Source of the DNA: Paraburkholderia humisilvae
GTDB lineage: Bacteria > Pseudomonadota > Gammaproteobacteria > Burkholderiales > Burkholderiaceae
Direction: 5' to 3'
Assembly (NCBI RefSeq): GCF_902859855.1
Contig: NZ_CADIKH010000015.1
Location: forward strand, 1-64,000
Length of the DNA stretch: 64,000 nt
Shown: positions 14,213 to 25,683 of the stretch, piece by piece
Layout of the letters: each line of letters opens with the position of its first letter
Position numbering within the stretch: position 1 is the stretch's first letter
Notes under the pieces: model-generated
The model's database searches: none
What the model saw: the letters and a program-made list of their open reading frames with translations, nothing else
Told to the model about the DNA's origin: nothing
Translations under genes and position numbers: made by a program

Positions 14213-14286
14213 TTGAATTTCCTTTGAGCGCGCTCAAAGACGAATGACGAACTCGTCGACTGCGATATCAGGTATTACTGCCGCGA

Positions 14287-14320
14287 CTGAATCAGGCTCA
14301 AACTGGTTTCAAGGATTCAG
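14287..14320. repeat. Interrupted inverted repeat upstream of the HD-domain gene
   Basis: CTGAATC (14287-14293) and GATTCAG (14314-14320) are perfectly complementary, with AAAC/GTTT pairing again near the centre. It lies about 80 bases before the HD-domain gene in AT-richer DNA, and could be an operator or just a chance palindrome. Confidence 0.45.
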
Positions 14321-14399
14321 CTTCATCGCGTACCGAGACCGATTCGTATAGACATAGACTCACAATTGTTCCTGTGCCACATGATTAGGATGATTAAAT

Positions 14400-16091
14400 A
14401 TGTTCGAATTCAGAAGTCCCAGCGTAACGTTTCATCCCACGTCCGATCACACTCCCATCAAGGCTGGCTCGATTGATGATAATTTTAACCCACCGACATC
14501 AGGCAATCTGGTAGCGGGCCTTAAAACTGAAATGGCCATCGAACTTCGAAACCAGATTGGCCCGGAAAATATGCAGACTTTCTCGGGAGTCAGATCGGGA
14601 GTCCCCTCTGCCAAGCCGCGGCTCACTGCCGAGCGCATCATTAAACCCTACGTGAATTATCTGGAAGATAAAGGACAGCTAACCGACAGACACGCAGCCG
14701 ACATCGTGAAAGACATAGTGGGCGGGCTCGGTAAACCAGCGCTGGCTCAACATCAGGGTAATCCACCGCAGTATGTTTCGCACGGTTTTGATCACTCCGA
14801 GCGAGTGGCGGGATATATCGATCAAATTATCAAGGCATATCCAGAAATTGAACAGAGTGCCGCCAAAAAATATAATATTTCACCTGGTCTTGCGCGCTTC
14901 CTGTTTCAAGTCACGGCGCACTGGCACGATATCGGTTATCCAGATCTCGATGGCCGACCAAAATCGACTCATGGACTATCCAGTGCGTCGATATTCGATG
15001 GCATACGTGATCAATTGAGTAGCCTGATTCGACATGAAAATGGACAAGCGGACCAGGTACTGTCGGATATGAGGAAGGCAATTCAACTTCACTCCGCGGA
15101 TGTCGACGCGGAGCACTATCCAATTAACGTGAAGACAGACCGGGGGGCATTGCTGACTTCCGATGTGGAGTCGCTGGAGAAGTTGCTGAATCATTATTTG
15201 ATGTCGTCGCGTCGTCCGCATCAGGTGCAGGAAATAGACATTCGTGGACACGATGCCAAGGAGATGGAAAAACGAGTCAACGATATGCTGAAGAGCCAGT
15301 CAATTCCGCAATCCGCAAAGGTAACGGCTGATGAAAGCAAGGACGAGTACGCTGGCCGGCCGGCCGCACTCGACAGGAACAATCAGGTGAAGGTGGGGCT
15401 GCGCTACACGGAACAAGAGCTAACGAAGAATCCGTTTGCTGTCATTCGCCTTGCCGATAATCTTGATATGGCGGCAAACCGCTTGAGCCCGTTCCAGCGG
15501 TCACCGGTATTTCAAACTATCTATTGGAAACTCGGCGATCAAGCGCCGATTGGTCGGGCGCTATCCGCATTGGACAAGCTGGACGATAAAAATACGTCCG
15601 GTGTGCTTGACATATCGCGCGGCCTGCGAAGCGCTGCAGCGGGTGGAAACTCGATCGACCTCGACTCGTCGATTCTTCTTGGCGTGGTGAACCGGTTCAC
15701 CCCGGATCTTATCCACGGTGCGGATGCTCGGGCCGCCCGCCGACTGCTAATAAGGGCAACGGTAGACAGTGTATTGAGCAGCCCTATCGCCCGAGGTTTG
15801 CCCGAGGCTGACCGCGCCATGTTGCGCGAGGTCGGATATCGCATGAATGGGGAATCCGTGCGTCATTTTGGCGGCTGCGAAGCGATTGAAAAGGTAGAGG
15901 TAAAGCGAGGGAGGGTCAGTGTGACTGTAAATGGACCGCTATTCCGCAAGCTGAATGAACTAAAGGATCCAGGCGGAATCGGCATCGGCGAGTATCAGGT
16001 CGAGCGCGCGAAACAGGCATTTTCCAGTTTGACAATTAATGGCAAGCGTCCCGTTGTCGAGGTGACAGACCGGAACGCGGCTGCGATGTGA
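14400..16091 (+). CDS. HD-domain phosphohydrolase-like protein of unknown function
   Basis: I do not recognise a named family. The 563-residue protein has a polar N-terminus (about 1-75) with no signal peptide or membrane segment. A metal-dependent HD-type core follows: HGFDHSERV (His132), HWHDIGY (His176-Asp177), STHGLSS (His191), QLHSADVD (His231) and IRLADNLDMAANRL (Asp353), the order expected for HD phosphohydrolases. The rest (about 370-563) is unassigned. AGGA lies nine bases before the ATG. Base composition is visibly lower in GC than the flanking genes and codon use is different, which suggests transfer. It stands alone, with no mobility gene beside it. A nucleotide phosphohydrolase or a secreted effector are both possible; neither is shown. 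Confidence 0.75.
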   Translation: MFEFRSPSVTFHPTSDHTPIKAGSIDDNFNPPTSGNLVAGLKTEMAIELRNQIGPENMQTFSGVRSGVPSAKPRLTAERIIKPYVNYLEDKGQLTDRHAADIVKDIVGGLGKPALAQHQGNPPQYVSHGFDHSERVAGYIDQIIKAYPEIEQSAAKKYNISPGLARFLFQVTAHWHDIGYPDLDGRPKSTHGLSSASIFDGIRDQLSSLIRHENGQADQVLSDMRKAIQLHSADVDAEHYPINVKTDRGALLTSDVESLEKLLNHYLMSSRRPHQVQEIDIRGHDAKEMEKRVNDMLKSQSIPQSAKVTADESKDEYAGRPAALDRNNQVKVGLRYTEQELTKNPFAVIRLADNLDMAANRLSPFQRSPVFQTIYWKLGDQAPIGRALSALDKLDDKNTSGVLDISRGLRSAAAGGNSIDLDSSILLGVVNRFTPDLIHGADARAARRLLIRATVDSVLSSPIARGLPEADRAMLREVGYRMNGESVRHFGGCEAIEKVEVKRGRVSVTVNGPLFRKLNELKDPGGIGIGEYQVERAKQAFSSLTINGKRPVVEVTDRNAAAM

Positions 16092-16145
16092 CAAGATTGC
16101 GAGCCTTGTCGAAGCCGGTGTGGCCTCGACCTTCGCACACGCGTG

Positions 16146-16682
16146 CTACCGCGGCACGATGAGCGCGTGGCGGATTGCGTCAAGGCAGGTGGCCGCGTCC
16201 CCGATGACCCACTGAACGGTGCACGCGAGCATCAAGTTCACCGGCAGACCGAAGTCTTCGACAATAAAGCCGCGCGAGCAAAATGCCGTACCCGCCTCCG
16301 TGCGCACTGCCGCTCGCGCGACGAGTGGCAGTTCGTCCGATCGATAGCCCCAGACCGGCTTGCCTAGCGCGATCGCAAAGCCTACCTCGAATACCGTGCC
16401 AGCATCCGGTTCGCCTGCGCTGCGGAAGTCGTTCAGATTGGCCATCACCGCGTCCGCGGCGCGAATCAGCGCCAGGTTGGTGTCACAGATCCATTGGGCG
16501 GTGTCATCTGCACGCATGCCGGCCGGCGCCGCGCTGTCGCCTGGATGGAGGCCGACAAGCCCTCGCTCGGCGCACAGTGCTTTAAGTTGTTCGCCATGCT
16601 CGGCGGCATCAGGACGAAACACATCGAATCCGGCGAGATAGATTTGCGGCGACCTTGCCACCACGGTCTGCACACGGGGCAT
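16146..16682 (-). CDS. Nucleoside 2-deoxyribosyltransferase-like protein
   Basis: Members of this family exchange bases on 2'-deoxynucleosides or hydrolyse deoxynucleoside phosphates. The 178-residue protein starts IYLAGFDVFRPDA (residues 14-26), with the typical strand plus loop, and has NLALIRAADAVMANL and then EPDAGTVFEVGFAIALGKPV, in which the Glu of FEVG is the expected catalytic nucleophile. The C-terminal NLML segment also fits. It is convergent with the HD-domain gene and divergent from recQ, whose start is 174 bases away. The true substrate cannot be read from the sequence. Confidence 0.85.
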   Translation of the reverse strand: MPRVQTVVARSPQIYLAGFDVFRPDAAEHGEQLKALCAERGLVGLHPGDSAAPAGMRADDTAQWICDTNLALIRAADAVMANLNDFRSAGEPDAGTVFEVGFAIALGKPVWGYRSDELPLVARAAVRTEAGTAFCSRGFIVEDFGLPVNLMLACTVQWVIGDAATCLDAIRHALIVPR

Positions 16683-16855
16683 GCCATCTCCAAACGATAG
16701 TGAACTCGATGAGGAGTGTATCCCGCATGCGCATGGGACTACACCCTGGCCGTTCAGCCAACGTCACGGACGCATGCAGCCACGGCGCGAACGCGTTGGT
16801 AGAATTCGACACTGTTCCGCTTGCGGTCTCTTCACCCCGTTCCTCGCAATCATTC

Positions 16856-18703
16856 ATGTCCCGTCCGCTCGAAATTCTCAATGAAGTCTTCGGCTATCCC
16901 GCGTTCAGGGGACAGCAAGCGGAAATAGTCGAGCATGTGGCCGGCGGTGGCGATTGCCTCGTGTTGATGCCAACCGGCGGCGGGAAATCGCTGTGCTATC
17001 AGATCCCGTCGCTGGTTCGACGTGAGCGGGCGTTGGGTGCGGGCATCGTCGTGTCGCCGCTGATTGCGCTGATGCACGACCAGGTCGCGGCACTCACCGA
17101 AGTCGGCGTGCGCGCCGCTTATCTGAATTCGACGTTGTCCGGCGCGCAAGCGGCTGCGACCGAGCGTGCGCTGCGCGACGGCGATATCGATCTGCTCTAT
17201 GTCGCGCCCGAGCGCCTGATGACGCCGCGCTTTCTGGAGTTGCTCGAACGCGCGCGCATCGGGTTATTTGCGATCGACGAAGCGCACTGCGTATCGCAAT
17301 GGGGGCACGATTTCCGCCCTGAATATATCCAGTTGTCCGTGCTGCACGAGCGGTTTCCGTCGGTGCCGCGCATCGCGCTTACCGCGACTGCCGATGCGAT
17401 CACGCGCGACGAAATCATTCATCGTCTTGCGCTGGACGATGCACGCGTGTTCGTGTCGAGTTTCGACCGGCCGAACATCCGGTACCGGATCGTCGAGAAA
17501 GACAACGCGCGCTCACAGTTGCTCGACTTTATCCGCGCGGAACACACGCGGCCTGATGGCACGACCGACGCCGGCGTTGTTTATTGCCTGTCGCGGCGCA
17601 AGGTCGAGGAAACCGCTGAGTGGCTTCAGGGGCAGGGCGTTCGTGCACTGCCCTATCACGCCGGGATGGAATTCGAAGCCCGGCAGCAACATCAGGAGAC
17701 CTTTCAGCGAGAGGAGGGTGTCGTCATCTGCGCGACGATCGCATTCGGCATGGGCATCGATAAGCCGGACGTGCGTTTCGTCGCGCACCTCGATTTGCCG
17801 AAGAGCGTCGAAGGCTATTACCAGGAAACTGGCCGCGCGGGGCGCGACGGCCTGCCGGCGAACGCGTGGATGGCCTACGGTTTGGGTGACGTCGTGCAGC
17901 AGCGGAAGATGATCGACGAATCGGATGCCGACGATGCACACAAGCGCGTCCAGACCAGCAAGCTCGACGCGCTGCTGGGTCTGTGCGAAACAGCCGCCTG
18001 CCGGCGTGTGCGGCTGCTTGGCTATTTCGGTGAAGCGAGCGAGCCTTGCGGTAACTGCGACACATGCCTCGAGCCGCCCGCGTCCTGGGACGCGACGCGT
18101 GAGTCCCAGATGGCGCTGTCATGCGTGTTTCGTGCACAGCGCGCAAGCGGCTTTAACTTCGGTGCTGGGCACCTGATCGATATCCTGCGTGGTAACCGTA
18201 ACGAAAAGATATTGCAGCGCGGCCACGACCGGTTGAGCACCTTTGGAATCGGTTCGGCCCTGACCGAGCCCGAATGGCGAGCGGTGTTCCGGCAACTCGT
18301 CGCGTTTGGCTTTCTGGCGGTCGATCACGACGGGTTTGGCGCACTCGTGCTGACCGAAGCCAGCAAGCCCGTTCTCAAGGGCGAGCAGAAAGTCACGATG
18401 CGTCGATATGTGAAGCCGACGCGTTCCCGCCAGACGTCCGGACGCACCAGCGAACGCGCCGATCCGACCATTGGCATGAGCGCGCGGGAGCGGGCCCGCT
18501 GGGAGCGGCTGCGCGCGTGGCGTTCCGAGACAGCGAAAAGCGATGGCGTACCGGCCTACGTCATCTTTCACGACGCGACGTTGGCCGAGATTGCCCGCAG
18601 TGAGCCGGATTCACTCGAGGACTTGCGCCAAATTCCGGGCATGGGTGCTCGCAAGCTGGATCGATTCGGGGCGGAACTGCTGGAAGTCGTGGCGGCCGAC
18701 TGA
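16856..18703 (+). CDS. recQ: ATP-dependent DNA helicase RecQ
   Basis: This is a 3'-5' helicase of the RecF recombination pathway. The start at 16856 gives 615 residues beginning MSRPLEILNEVFGY, as in relatives; upstream in-frame codons have no family resemblance. Visible parts are the aromatic/Q motif FRGQQ, Walker A MPTGGGKS, the DEAH box with HCVSQWGHDFRPEY, TATA, the second RecA lobe ending ETGRAGRDG, the zinc-binding CRRV...CGNCDTC, a winged helix, and a C-terminal HRDC domain (about 530-610). It lies between the deoxyribosyltransferase and the str operon. Confidence 0.97.
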   Translation: MSRPLEILNEVFGYPAFRGQQAEIVEHVAGGGDCLVLMPTGGGKSLCYQIPSLVRRERALGAGIVVSPLIALMHDQVAALTEVGVRAAYLNSTLSGAQAAATERALRDGDIDLLYVAPERLMTPRFLELLERARIGLFAIDEAHCVSQWGHDFRPEYIQLSVLHERFPSVPRIALTATADAITRDEIIHRLALDDARVFVSSFDRPNIRYRIVEKDNARSQLLDFIRAEHTRPDGTTDAGVVYCLSRRKVEETAEWLQGQGVRALPYHAGMEFEARQQHQETFQREEGVVICATIAFGMGIDKPDVRFVAHLDLPKSVEGYYQETGRAGRDGLPANAWMAYGLGDVVQQRKMIDESDADDAHKRVQTSKLDALLGLCETAACRRVRLLGYFGEASEPCGNCDTCLEPPASWDATRESQMALSCVFRAQRASGFNFGAGHLIDILRGNRNEKILQRGHDRLSTFGIGSALTEPEWRAVFRQLVAFGFLAVDHDGFGALVLTEASKPVLKGEQKVTMRRYVKPTRSRQTSGRTSERADPTIGMSARERARWERLRAWRSETAKSDGVPAYVIFHDATLAEIARSEPDSLEDLRQIPGMGARKLDRFGAELLEVVAAD

Positions 18704-18744
18704 GCCCGCCAGTCCGTCAGCAGCTTGCCGAGGGTCGCAACTTG

Positions 18745-18774
18745 TTGACTCTTTTAATATTTTCGGAATATCAT
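18745..18774 (+). promoter_or_regulatory. Promoter of the str operon (rpsL)
   Basis: TTGACT (18745-18750) and TATCAT (18769-18774) are 18 bases apart, in an AT-rich pocket about 160 bases before rpsL. A short inverted repeat ATATT/AATAT (18757-18771) overlaps the -10 box. Confidence 0.7.
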
Positions 18775-18933
18775 GCTGGGTTCCGGTTCTTGGAGTGTCT
18801 TCGCGCGCGCTCGATTCGTTTGAGTTTGCGCGTTTGTCATCGAAGTAGTCATCGAACCGGAGTTCGATGCGTAGCCGTTTTCGCTTTGCCCGGAAACGGA
18901 TGCGTCGATTTTGTTCACTTTCAGGAATAAACA

Positions 18934-19314
18934 ATGCCAACCATCAATCAACTGGTTCGCAAAGGCCGCACGTCGGAAACGGCGAAGAGCAAGAGCCCGG
19001 CCTTGCAGGACTGCCCTCAGCGTCGAGGCGTGTGCACCCGTGTGTACACCACGACGCCCAAGAAGCCGAACTCGGCGCTGCGTAAGGTCGCCAAGGTGCG
19101 CCTCACGAACGGCTTCGAAGTCATTTCGTACATCGGCGGTGAAGGTCACAACCTGCAGGAGCACTCGGTTGTGCTGATCCGCGGCGGTCGCGTGAAGGAC
19201 TTGCCGGGTGTGCGTTATCACATGGTTCGTGGCTCGCTGGATACCCAGGGCGTCAAGGATCGCAAGCAGGCTCGTTCGAAGTACGGCGCCAAGCGCGCCA
19301 AGGCTGGCAAGTAA
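18934..19314 (+). CDS. rpsL: 30S ribosomal protein S12
   Basis: S12 sits at the decoding centre and controls accuracy. The 126-residue protein is complete. The streptomycin-site lysines are unaltered: Lys43 in TTPKKPNSALRK and Lys88 in GRVKDLPGVRYH. It opens the str operon (rpsL, rpsG, fusA, tuf), with a promoter at 18745. A 190-base gap to rpsG follows. Confidence 0.98.
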   Translation: MPTINQLVRKGRTSETAKSKSPALQDCPQRRGVCTRVYTTTPKKPNSALRKVAKVRLTNGFEVISYIGGEGHNLQEHSVVLIRGGRVKDLPGVRYHMVRGSLDTQGVKDRKQARSKYGAKRAKAGK

Positions 19315-19504
19315 GTCGCCGGTCAGTTGTTTCAGGTCGCCTGCAAAGGCGTTATTGGCGGTGGTGCCGGATTGCCGGTGCTGTCGAGTAAGTGGTCACC
19401 CGACCGGGCTGGTAAGTCTCAGAAAGATGAATCGGGTTAGTTGGTGGCCGCGGAGCTGGGCGCGCAATAAGCGTCGCTCCAACTGAAAAGGTAAAGGAAG
19501 AAAC
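19315..19504 (+). promoter_or_regulatory. rpsL-rpsG intercistronic region, possible S7 control site
   Basis: This 190-base gap has no gene. In enterobacteria the S12-S7 gap holds the RNA target by which S7 represses its own operon. The region here is long and GC-rich with several short complementary pieces, but I could not show the S7 site itself. AAAGGTAAAGGAAG provides the rpsG ribosome binding site. Confidence 0.35.
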
Positions 19505-19975
19505 ATGCCGCGTCGTCGCGAAGTCCCCAAGCGGGAAGTGTTGCCGGATCCGAAATTCGGTAATGTTGATGTTGCAAAATTCATGAACGTGCTGATGCTC
19601 TCAGGCAAGAAGTCGGTTGCTGAGCGCATCGTGTACGGCGCTTTCGAACAGATCCAGACCAAGGGTGGCAAGGACCCGCTGGAAGTGTTCACGGTGGCGC
19701 TCAACAACGTTAAGCCGGTGGTCGAAGTGAAGAGCCGCCGCGTTGGTGGTGCGAACTATCAGGTTCCGGTCGAAGTGCGTCCGTCGCGTCGTATGGCATT
19801 GGCGATGCGCTGGTTGCGTGAGGCCGCGAAGAAGCGCAGTGAAAAGTCGATGGCGTTGCGTCTGGCCGGTGAACTGAGCGAAGCCGCTGAAGGTCGCGGA
19901 GGCGCGATGAAGAAGCGCGACGAAGTGCACCGGATGGCGGAAGCCAACAAGGCGTTCTCGCATTTCCGTTTCTAA
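19505..19975 (+). CDS. rpsG: 30S ribosomal protein S7
   Basis: S7 nucleates the 3' domain of 16S rRNA and lines the E site. The 156-residue product begins MPRRREVPKREVLPDPKFG and contains the beta-hairpin region RVGGANYQVPVEVRPSRR. It is second in the str operon, behind a good AAGGAAG site. A hairpin at 20019 lies between it and fusA. Confidence 0.98.
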   Translation: MPRRREVPKREVLPDPKFGNVDVAKFMNVLMLSGKKSVAERIVYGAFEQIQTKGGKDPLEVFTVALNNVKPVVEVKSRRVGGANYQVPVEVRPSRRMALAMRWLREAAKKRSEKSMALRLAGELSEAAEGRGGAMKKRDEVHRMAEANKAFSHFRF

Positions 19976-20018
19976 GCATCCCGACCCCGGGTTAGCAGTC
20001 AATAACGGAAAGAATTTC

Positions 20019-20058
20019 CGGGCGGGTGCGCTAAACAGGCGCCTCGCCCGTTTGTGTT
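20019..20058 (+). terminator. Hairpin before fusA, possible attenuator
   Basis: CGGGCGGGTGCGC and GCGCCTCGCCCG (20019-20050) form a strong stem with one bulge, followed by TTTGTGTT. It lies inside the str operon, 60 bases before fusA, so partial termination or a processing point is more likely than an operon end. Confidence 0.55.
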
Positions 20059-20110
20059 AGGGCGCGCGGGTATTTCACTCCCCAGCGCGTCATTCCCATA
20101 GAGGATCAAA

Positions 20111-22213
<2,103 letters not shown>

Positions 22214-22261
22214 TCATTCGGCAACGCAAGCGCCGATCAACTTTTTTGAAAGAAGAGAAAC

Positions 22262-23453
<1,192 letters not shown>

Positions 23454-23487
23454 ATCGGCGGCTTGCCGTAAGTAGTGGATGGTGCCC

Positions 23488-23538
23488 GGGATGAGGGCAC
23501 GCGCGCCTGGCGCAGGTCCTCATCCCTCGTTCTTTTTT
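23488..23538 (+). terminator. Terminator after tuf (end of str operon)
   Basis: GGGATGAGG (23488-23496) pairs with CCTCATCCC (23518-23526) around a loop that is itself GC-rich and foldable. The tail TCGTTCTTTTTT follows. It probably separates the str operon from the S10 operon. Confidence 0.75.
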
Positions 23539-23582
23539 AATCCGGCGGTGCAATATCGCCTCGCTCTTTTTAAGGAATCGTC

Positions 23583-23894
23583 ATGCAGAACCAGAAAATC
23601 CGCATTCGCCTGAAGGCGTTCGACTATCGTCTGATCGACCAGTCGGCCGCCGAGATCGTCGACACCGCGAAGCGGACTGGCGCAATCGTTCGTGGTCCGG
23701 TGCCGCTGCCGACCCGCATTCAGCGCTTCGACATCTTGCGCTCGCCGCACGTCAACAAGACGTCGCGCGACCAGCTCGAAATCCGCACGCACCTGCGCCT
23801 GATGGACATCGTCGACCCGACCGATAAAACGGTCGACGCGCTGATGAAGCTCGACTTGCCGGCAGGCGTGGACGTCGAGATCAAGCTGCAATAA
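23583..23894 (+). CDS. rpsJ: 30S ribosomal protein S10 / NusE
   Basis: S10 is a 30S head protein that also acts as NusE in antitermination with NusB and NusG. The 103-residue protein begins MQNQKIRIRLKAFDYRLID and has the long loop with VRGPVPLPTRIQRF. TTAAGGAATCGTC provides the ribosome binding site. It opens the S10 operon, but a 196-base gap holding a promoter separates it from rplC, which differs from the tight S10-L3 spacing of many bacteria. Confidence 0.98.
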   Translation: MQNQKIRIRLKAFDYRLIDQSAAEIVDTAKRTGAIVRGPVPLPTRIQRFDILRSPHVNKTSRDQLEIRTHLRLMDIVDPTDKTVDALMKLDLPAGVDVEIKLQ

Positions 23895-23942
23895 GCCTCA
23901 CAGGGCACCCGGCTTGATGGGTGCTGCTAAGTCTTTGATTGC

Positions 23943-23982
23943 TTGCGGAAAACGAAAAGCCTCGCTATAATGCAAGGCTTTT
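23943..23982 (+). promoter_or_regulatory. Promoter embedded in an inverted repeat, rpsJ-rplC gap
   Basis: TTGCGG (23943-23948), a 17-base spacer, and a perfect TATAAT (23966-23971) form a good sigma-70 promoter. The -10 box lies in the loop between AAAAGCCT (23955-23962) and AGGCTTTT (23975-23982). RNA reading through from rpsJ could fold this hairpin, whereas RNA starting here could not. It is the likely main promoter for rplC onward. Confidence 0.75.
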
Positions 23983-24090
23983 CGCGCATTTGCGCAAAAA
24001 AGTCGTGGTAGTCGGCGCCGTAAAAGCGCCCGGAAGCACGGCATTTTGTAAATTAGCCCCGACCAATCGCAGTCGGGAATGGAGAAAACG

Positions 24091-24750
24091 ATGAGCCTTG
24101 GACTCGTAGGTCGCAAGGTTGGCATGACCCGTATCTTCACGGCGGAAGGGGATTCGATTCCCGTCACCGTGCTGGACGTGTCCGACAACCGCGTGACGCA
24201 GATCAAGACTGTAGAAACCGACGGCTACACTGCCGTTCAGGTTGCGTTCGGTACGCGCCGTGCATCGCGCGTGACGAAGCCGCTCGCAGGTCATCTCGCC
24301 AAAGCCGGCGTTCAGGCTGGTGAAGTCCTCAAAGAATTCCGTATCGATGCCGCCAAGGCCGCCGAGTTGTCGAACGGCGCGATCGTGGGTCCGGACCTGT
24401 TCGAAGTAGGCCAGAAGGTCGACGTGCAAGGCGTGTCGATCGGTAAGGGCTATGCCGGCACGATCAAGCGCCACAACTTCAAGTCGAACCGTGCATCGCA
24501 CGGTAACTCGAAGTCGCACAATGTGCCGGGTTCGATCGGTATGGCGCAGGACCCGGGTCGCGTGTTCCCGGGTAAGCGCATGACCGGTCACATGGGTGAC
24601 GAGACGGTCACCGTGCAGAATCTCGAAATCGCTCGTATCGACGCTGAACGCAAGCTGCTGCTCGTGAAGGGCGCCGTTCCGGGCGCGAAGAACGGCAAGG
24701 TCTTTGTGACGCCGGCTGTGAAGGCGCCTGCTGCGAAAGGAGCGAAATAA
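24091..24750 (+). CDS. rplC: 50S ribosomal protein L3
   Basis: L3 is an early assembly protein reaching toward the peptidyl-transferase centre. The start at 24091 (MSLGLVGRKVGMTRIF) gives 219 residues. An ATG 12 bases upstream overlaps the GGAGAA ribosome binding site and is rejected. The loop MAQDPGRVFPGKRMTGHMG, whose Gln is methylated in E. coli, is conserved. The stop overlaps the rplD start by one base. Confidence 0.97.
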   Translation: MSLGLVGRKVGMTRIFTAEGDSIPVTVLDVSDNRVTQIKTVETDGYTAVQVAFGTRRASRVTKPLAGHLAKAGVQAGEVLKEFRIDAAKAAELSNGAIVGPDLFEVGQKVDVQGVSIGKGYAGTIKRHNFKSNRASHGNSKSHNVPGSIGMAQDPGRVFPGKRMTGHMGDETVTVQNLEIARIDAERKLLLVKGAVPGAKNGKVFVTPAVKAPAAKGAK

Positions 24751-25370
24751 TGGAACTTAAGCTCCTGAATGCCAATGGTCAGGAAGGTGCGGCGGTCACC
24801 GCGTCGGACGTCGTGTTCGGCCGTGACTACAACGAAGCGCTGATCCACCAGATCGTGGTCGCGTATCAGGCCAACGCTCGCAGCGGCAATCGTGCGCAGA
24901 AAGACCGTCAACAGGTTAATCACTCGACGAAGAAGCCGTGGCGCCAGAAGGGTACGGGCCGTGCCCGTTCCGGTATGACGTCGAGCCCGTTGTGGCGCGG
25001 CGGTGGTCGTATCTTCCCGAACTCGCCCGAAGAAAACTTCGCGCACAAGGTCAACAAGAAGATGCATCGCGCAGGTCTCTGCTCGATCTTCTCGCAGCTG
25101 GCCCGCGAAGGCCGGATCTCGGTGGTCGACGAGCTCACGCTCGAGGCGCCGAAGACGAAGCTGCTGGCCGAGAAATTCAAGGCGATGGGTCTCGATTCCG
25201 TGCTGGTGATTACCGACACGGTTGACGAAAACCTGTACCTCGCCTCGCGCAACCTCGCCCACGTGGCGGTTGTCGAGCCGCGTTATGCCGACCCGCTGTC
25301 GCTGATCTACTTCAAGAAAGTGCTGATCACGAAGGCTGCGGTCGCCCAGATCGAGGAGTTGCTGTCATGA
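24750..25370 (+). CDS. rplD: 50S ribosomal protein L4
   Basis: L4 lines the peptide exit tunnel and in gamma-proteobacteria represses the S10 operon. The 206-residue protein has the extended loop with KKPWRQKGTGRARSG (about 55-75) that reaches the tunnel. It overlaps rplC by one base and rplW by four (ATGA), so translation is coupled on both sides. Whether L4 regulates this operon in beta-proteobacteria cannot be told here. Confidence 0.98.
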   Translation: MELKLLNANGQEGAAVTASDVVFGRDYNEALIHQIVVAYQANARSGNRAQKDRQQVNHSTKKPWRQKGTGRARSGMTSSPLWRGGGRIFPNSPEENFAHKVNKKMHRAGLCSIFSQLAREGRISVVDELTLEAPKTKLLAEKFKAMGLDSVLVITDTVDENLYLASRNLAHVAVVEPRYADPLSLIYFKKVLITKAAVAQIEELLS

Positions 25371-25681
25371 GCGAGATTCGCAAAAACGATCATCGTTTGA
25401 TGCAGGTCCTGCTCGCGCCGGTGATCTCCGAAAAGGCGACGCTGGTGGCCGACAAGAACGAGCAAGTCGTGTTCGAAGTTGCGCCGGACGCCACGAAGCA
25501 GGAAGTGAAGGCTGCTGTCGAGCTGCTGTTCAAGGTGGAAGTCGATTCCGTCAACGTGCTGGTTCAGAAGGGCAAGGCAAAGCGCTTTGGCCGCTTCATG
25601 GGCAAGCGCAAGGACGTGAAGAAGGCGTACGTCTGCCTGAAGCCCGGCCAGGAAATCAACTTTGAAGCGGAGGCCAAGTAA
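25367..25681 (+). CDS. rplW: 50S ribosomal protein L23
   Basis: L23 surrounds the tunnel exit and docks trigger factor and SRP. The 104-residue protein has the central LLFKVEVDSVNVLVQKGKAKRFGRF signature in two adjacent pieces, with an ATGA overlap with rplD. The stop is two bases before rplB. Length and order are as usual for the S10 operon. Confidence 0.97.
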   Translation: MSEIRKNDHRLMQVLLAPVISEKATLVADKNEQVVFEVAPDATKQEVKAAVELLFKVEVDSVNVLVQKGKAKRFGRFMGKRKDVKKAYVCLKPGQEINFEAEAK

Positions 25682-25683
25682 TC

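Noticed and set aside
14320..14399. Type III secretion regulatory box (TTCG-N16-TTCG) before the HD-domain gene
   Set aside because: Only single TTCG copies were found and spacing to any second copy does not fit.
16655..16855. 67-codon N-terminal extension of RecQ
   Set aside because: It has no similarity to RecQ and overlaps the divergent gene's start; MSRPLEILNEVFGY at 16856 is the family beginning.
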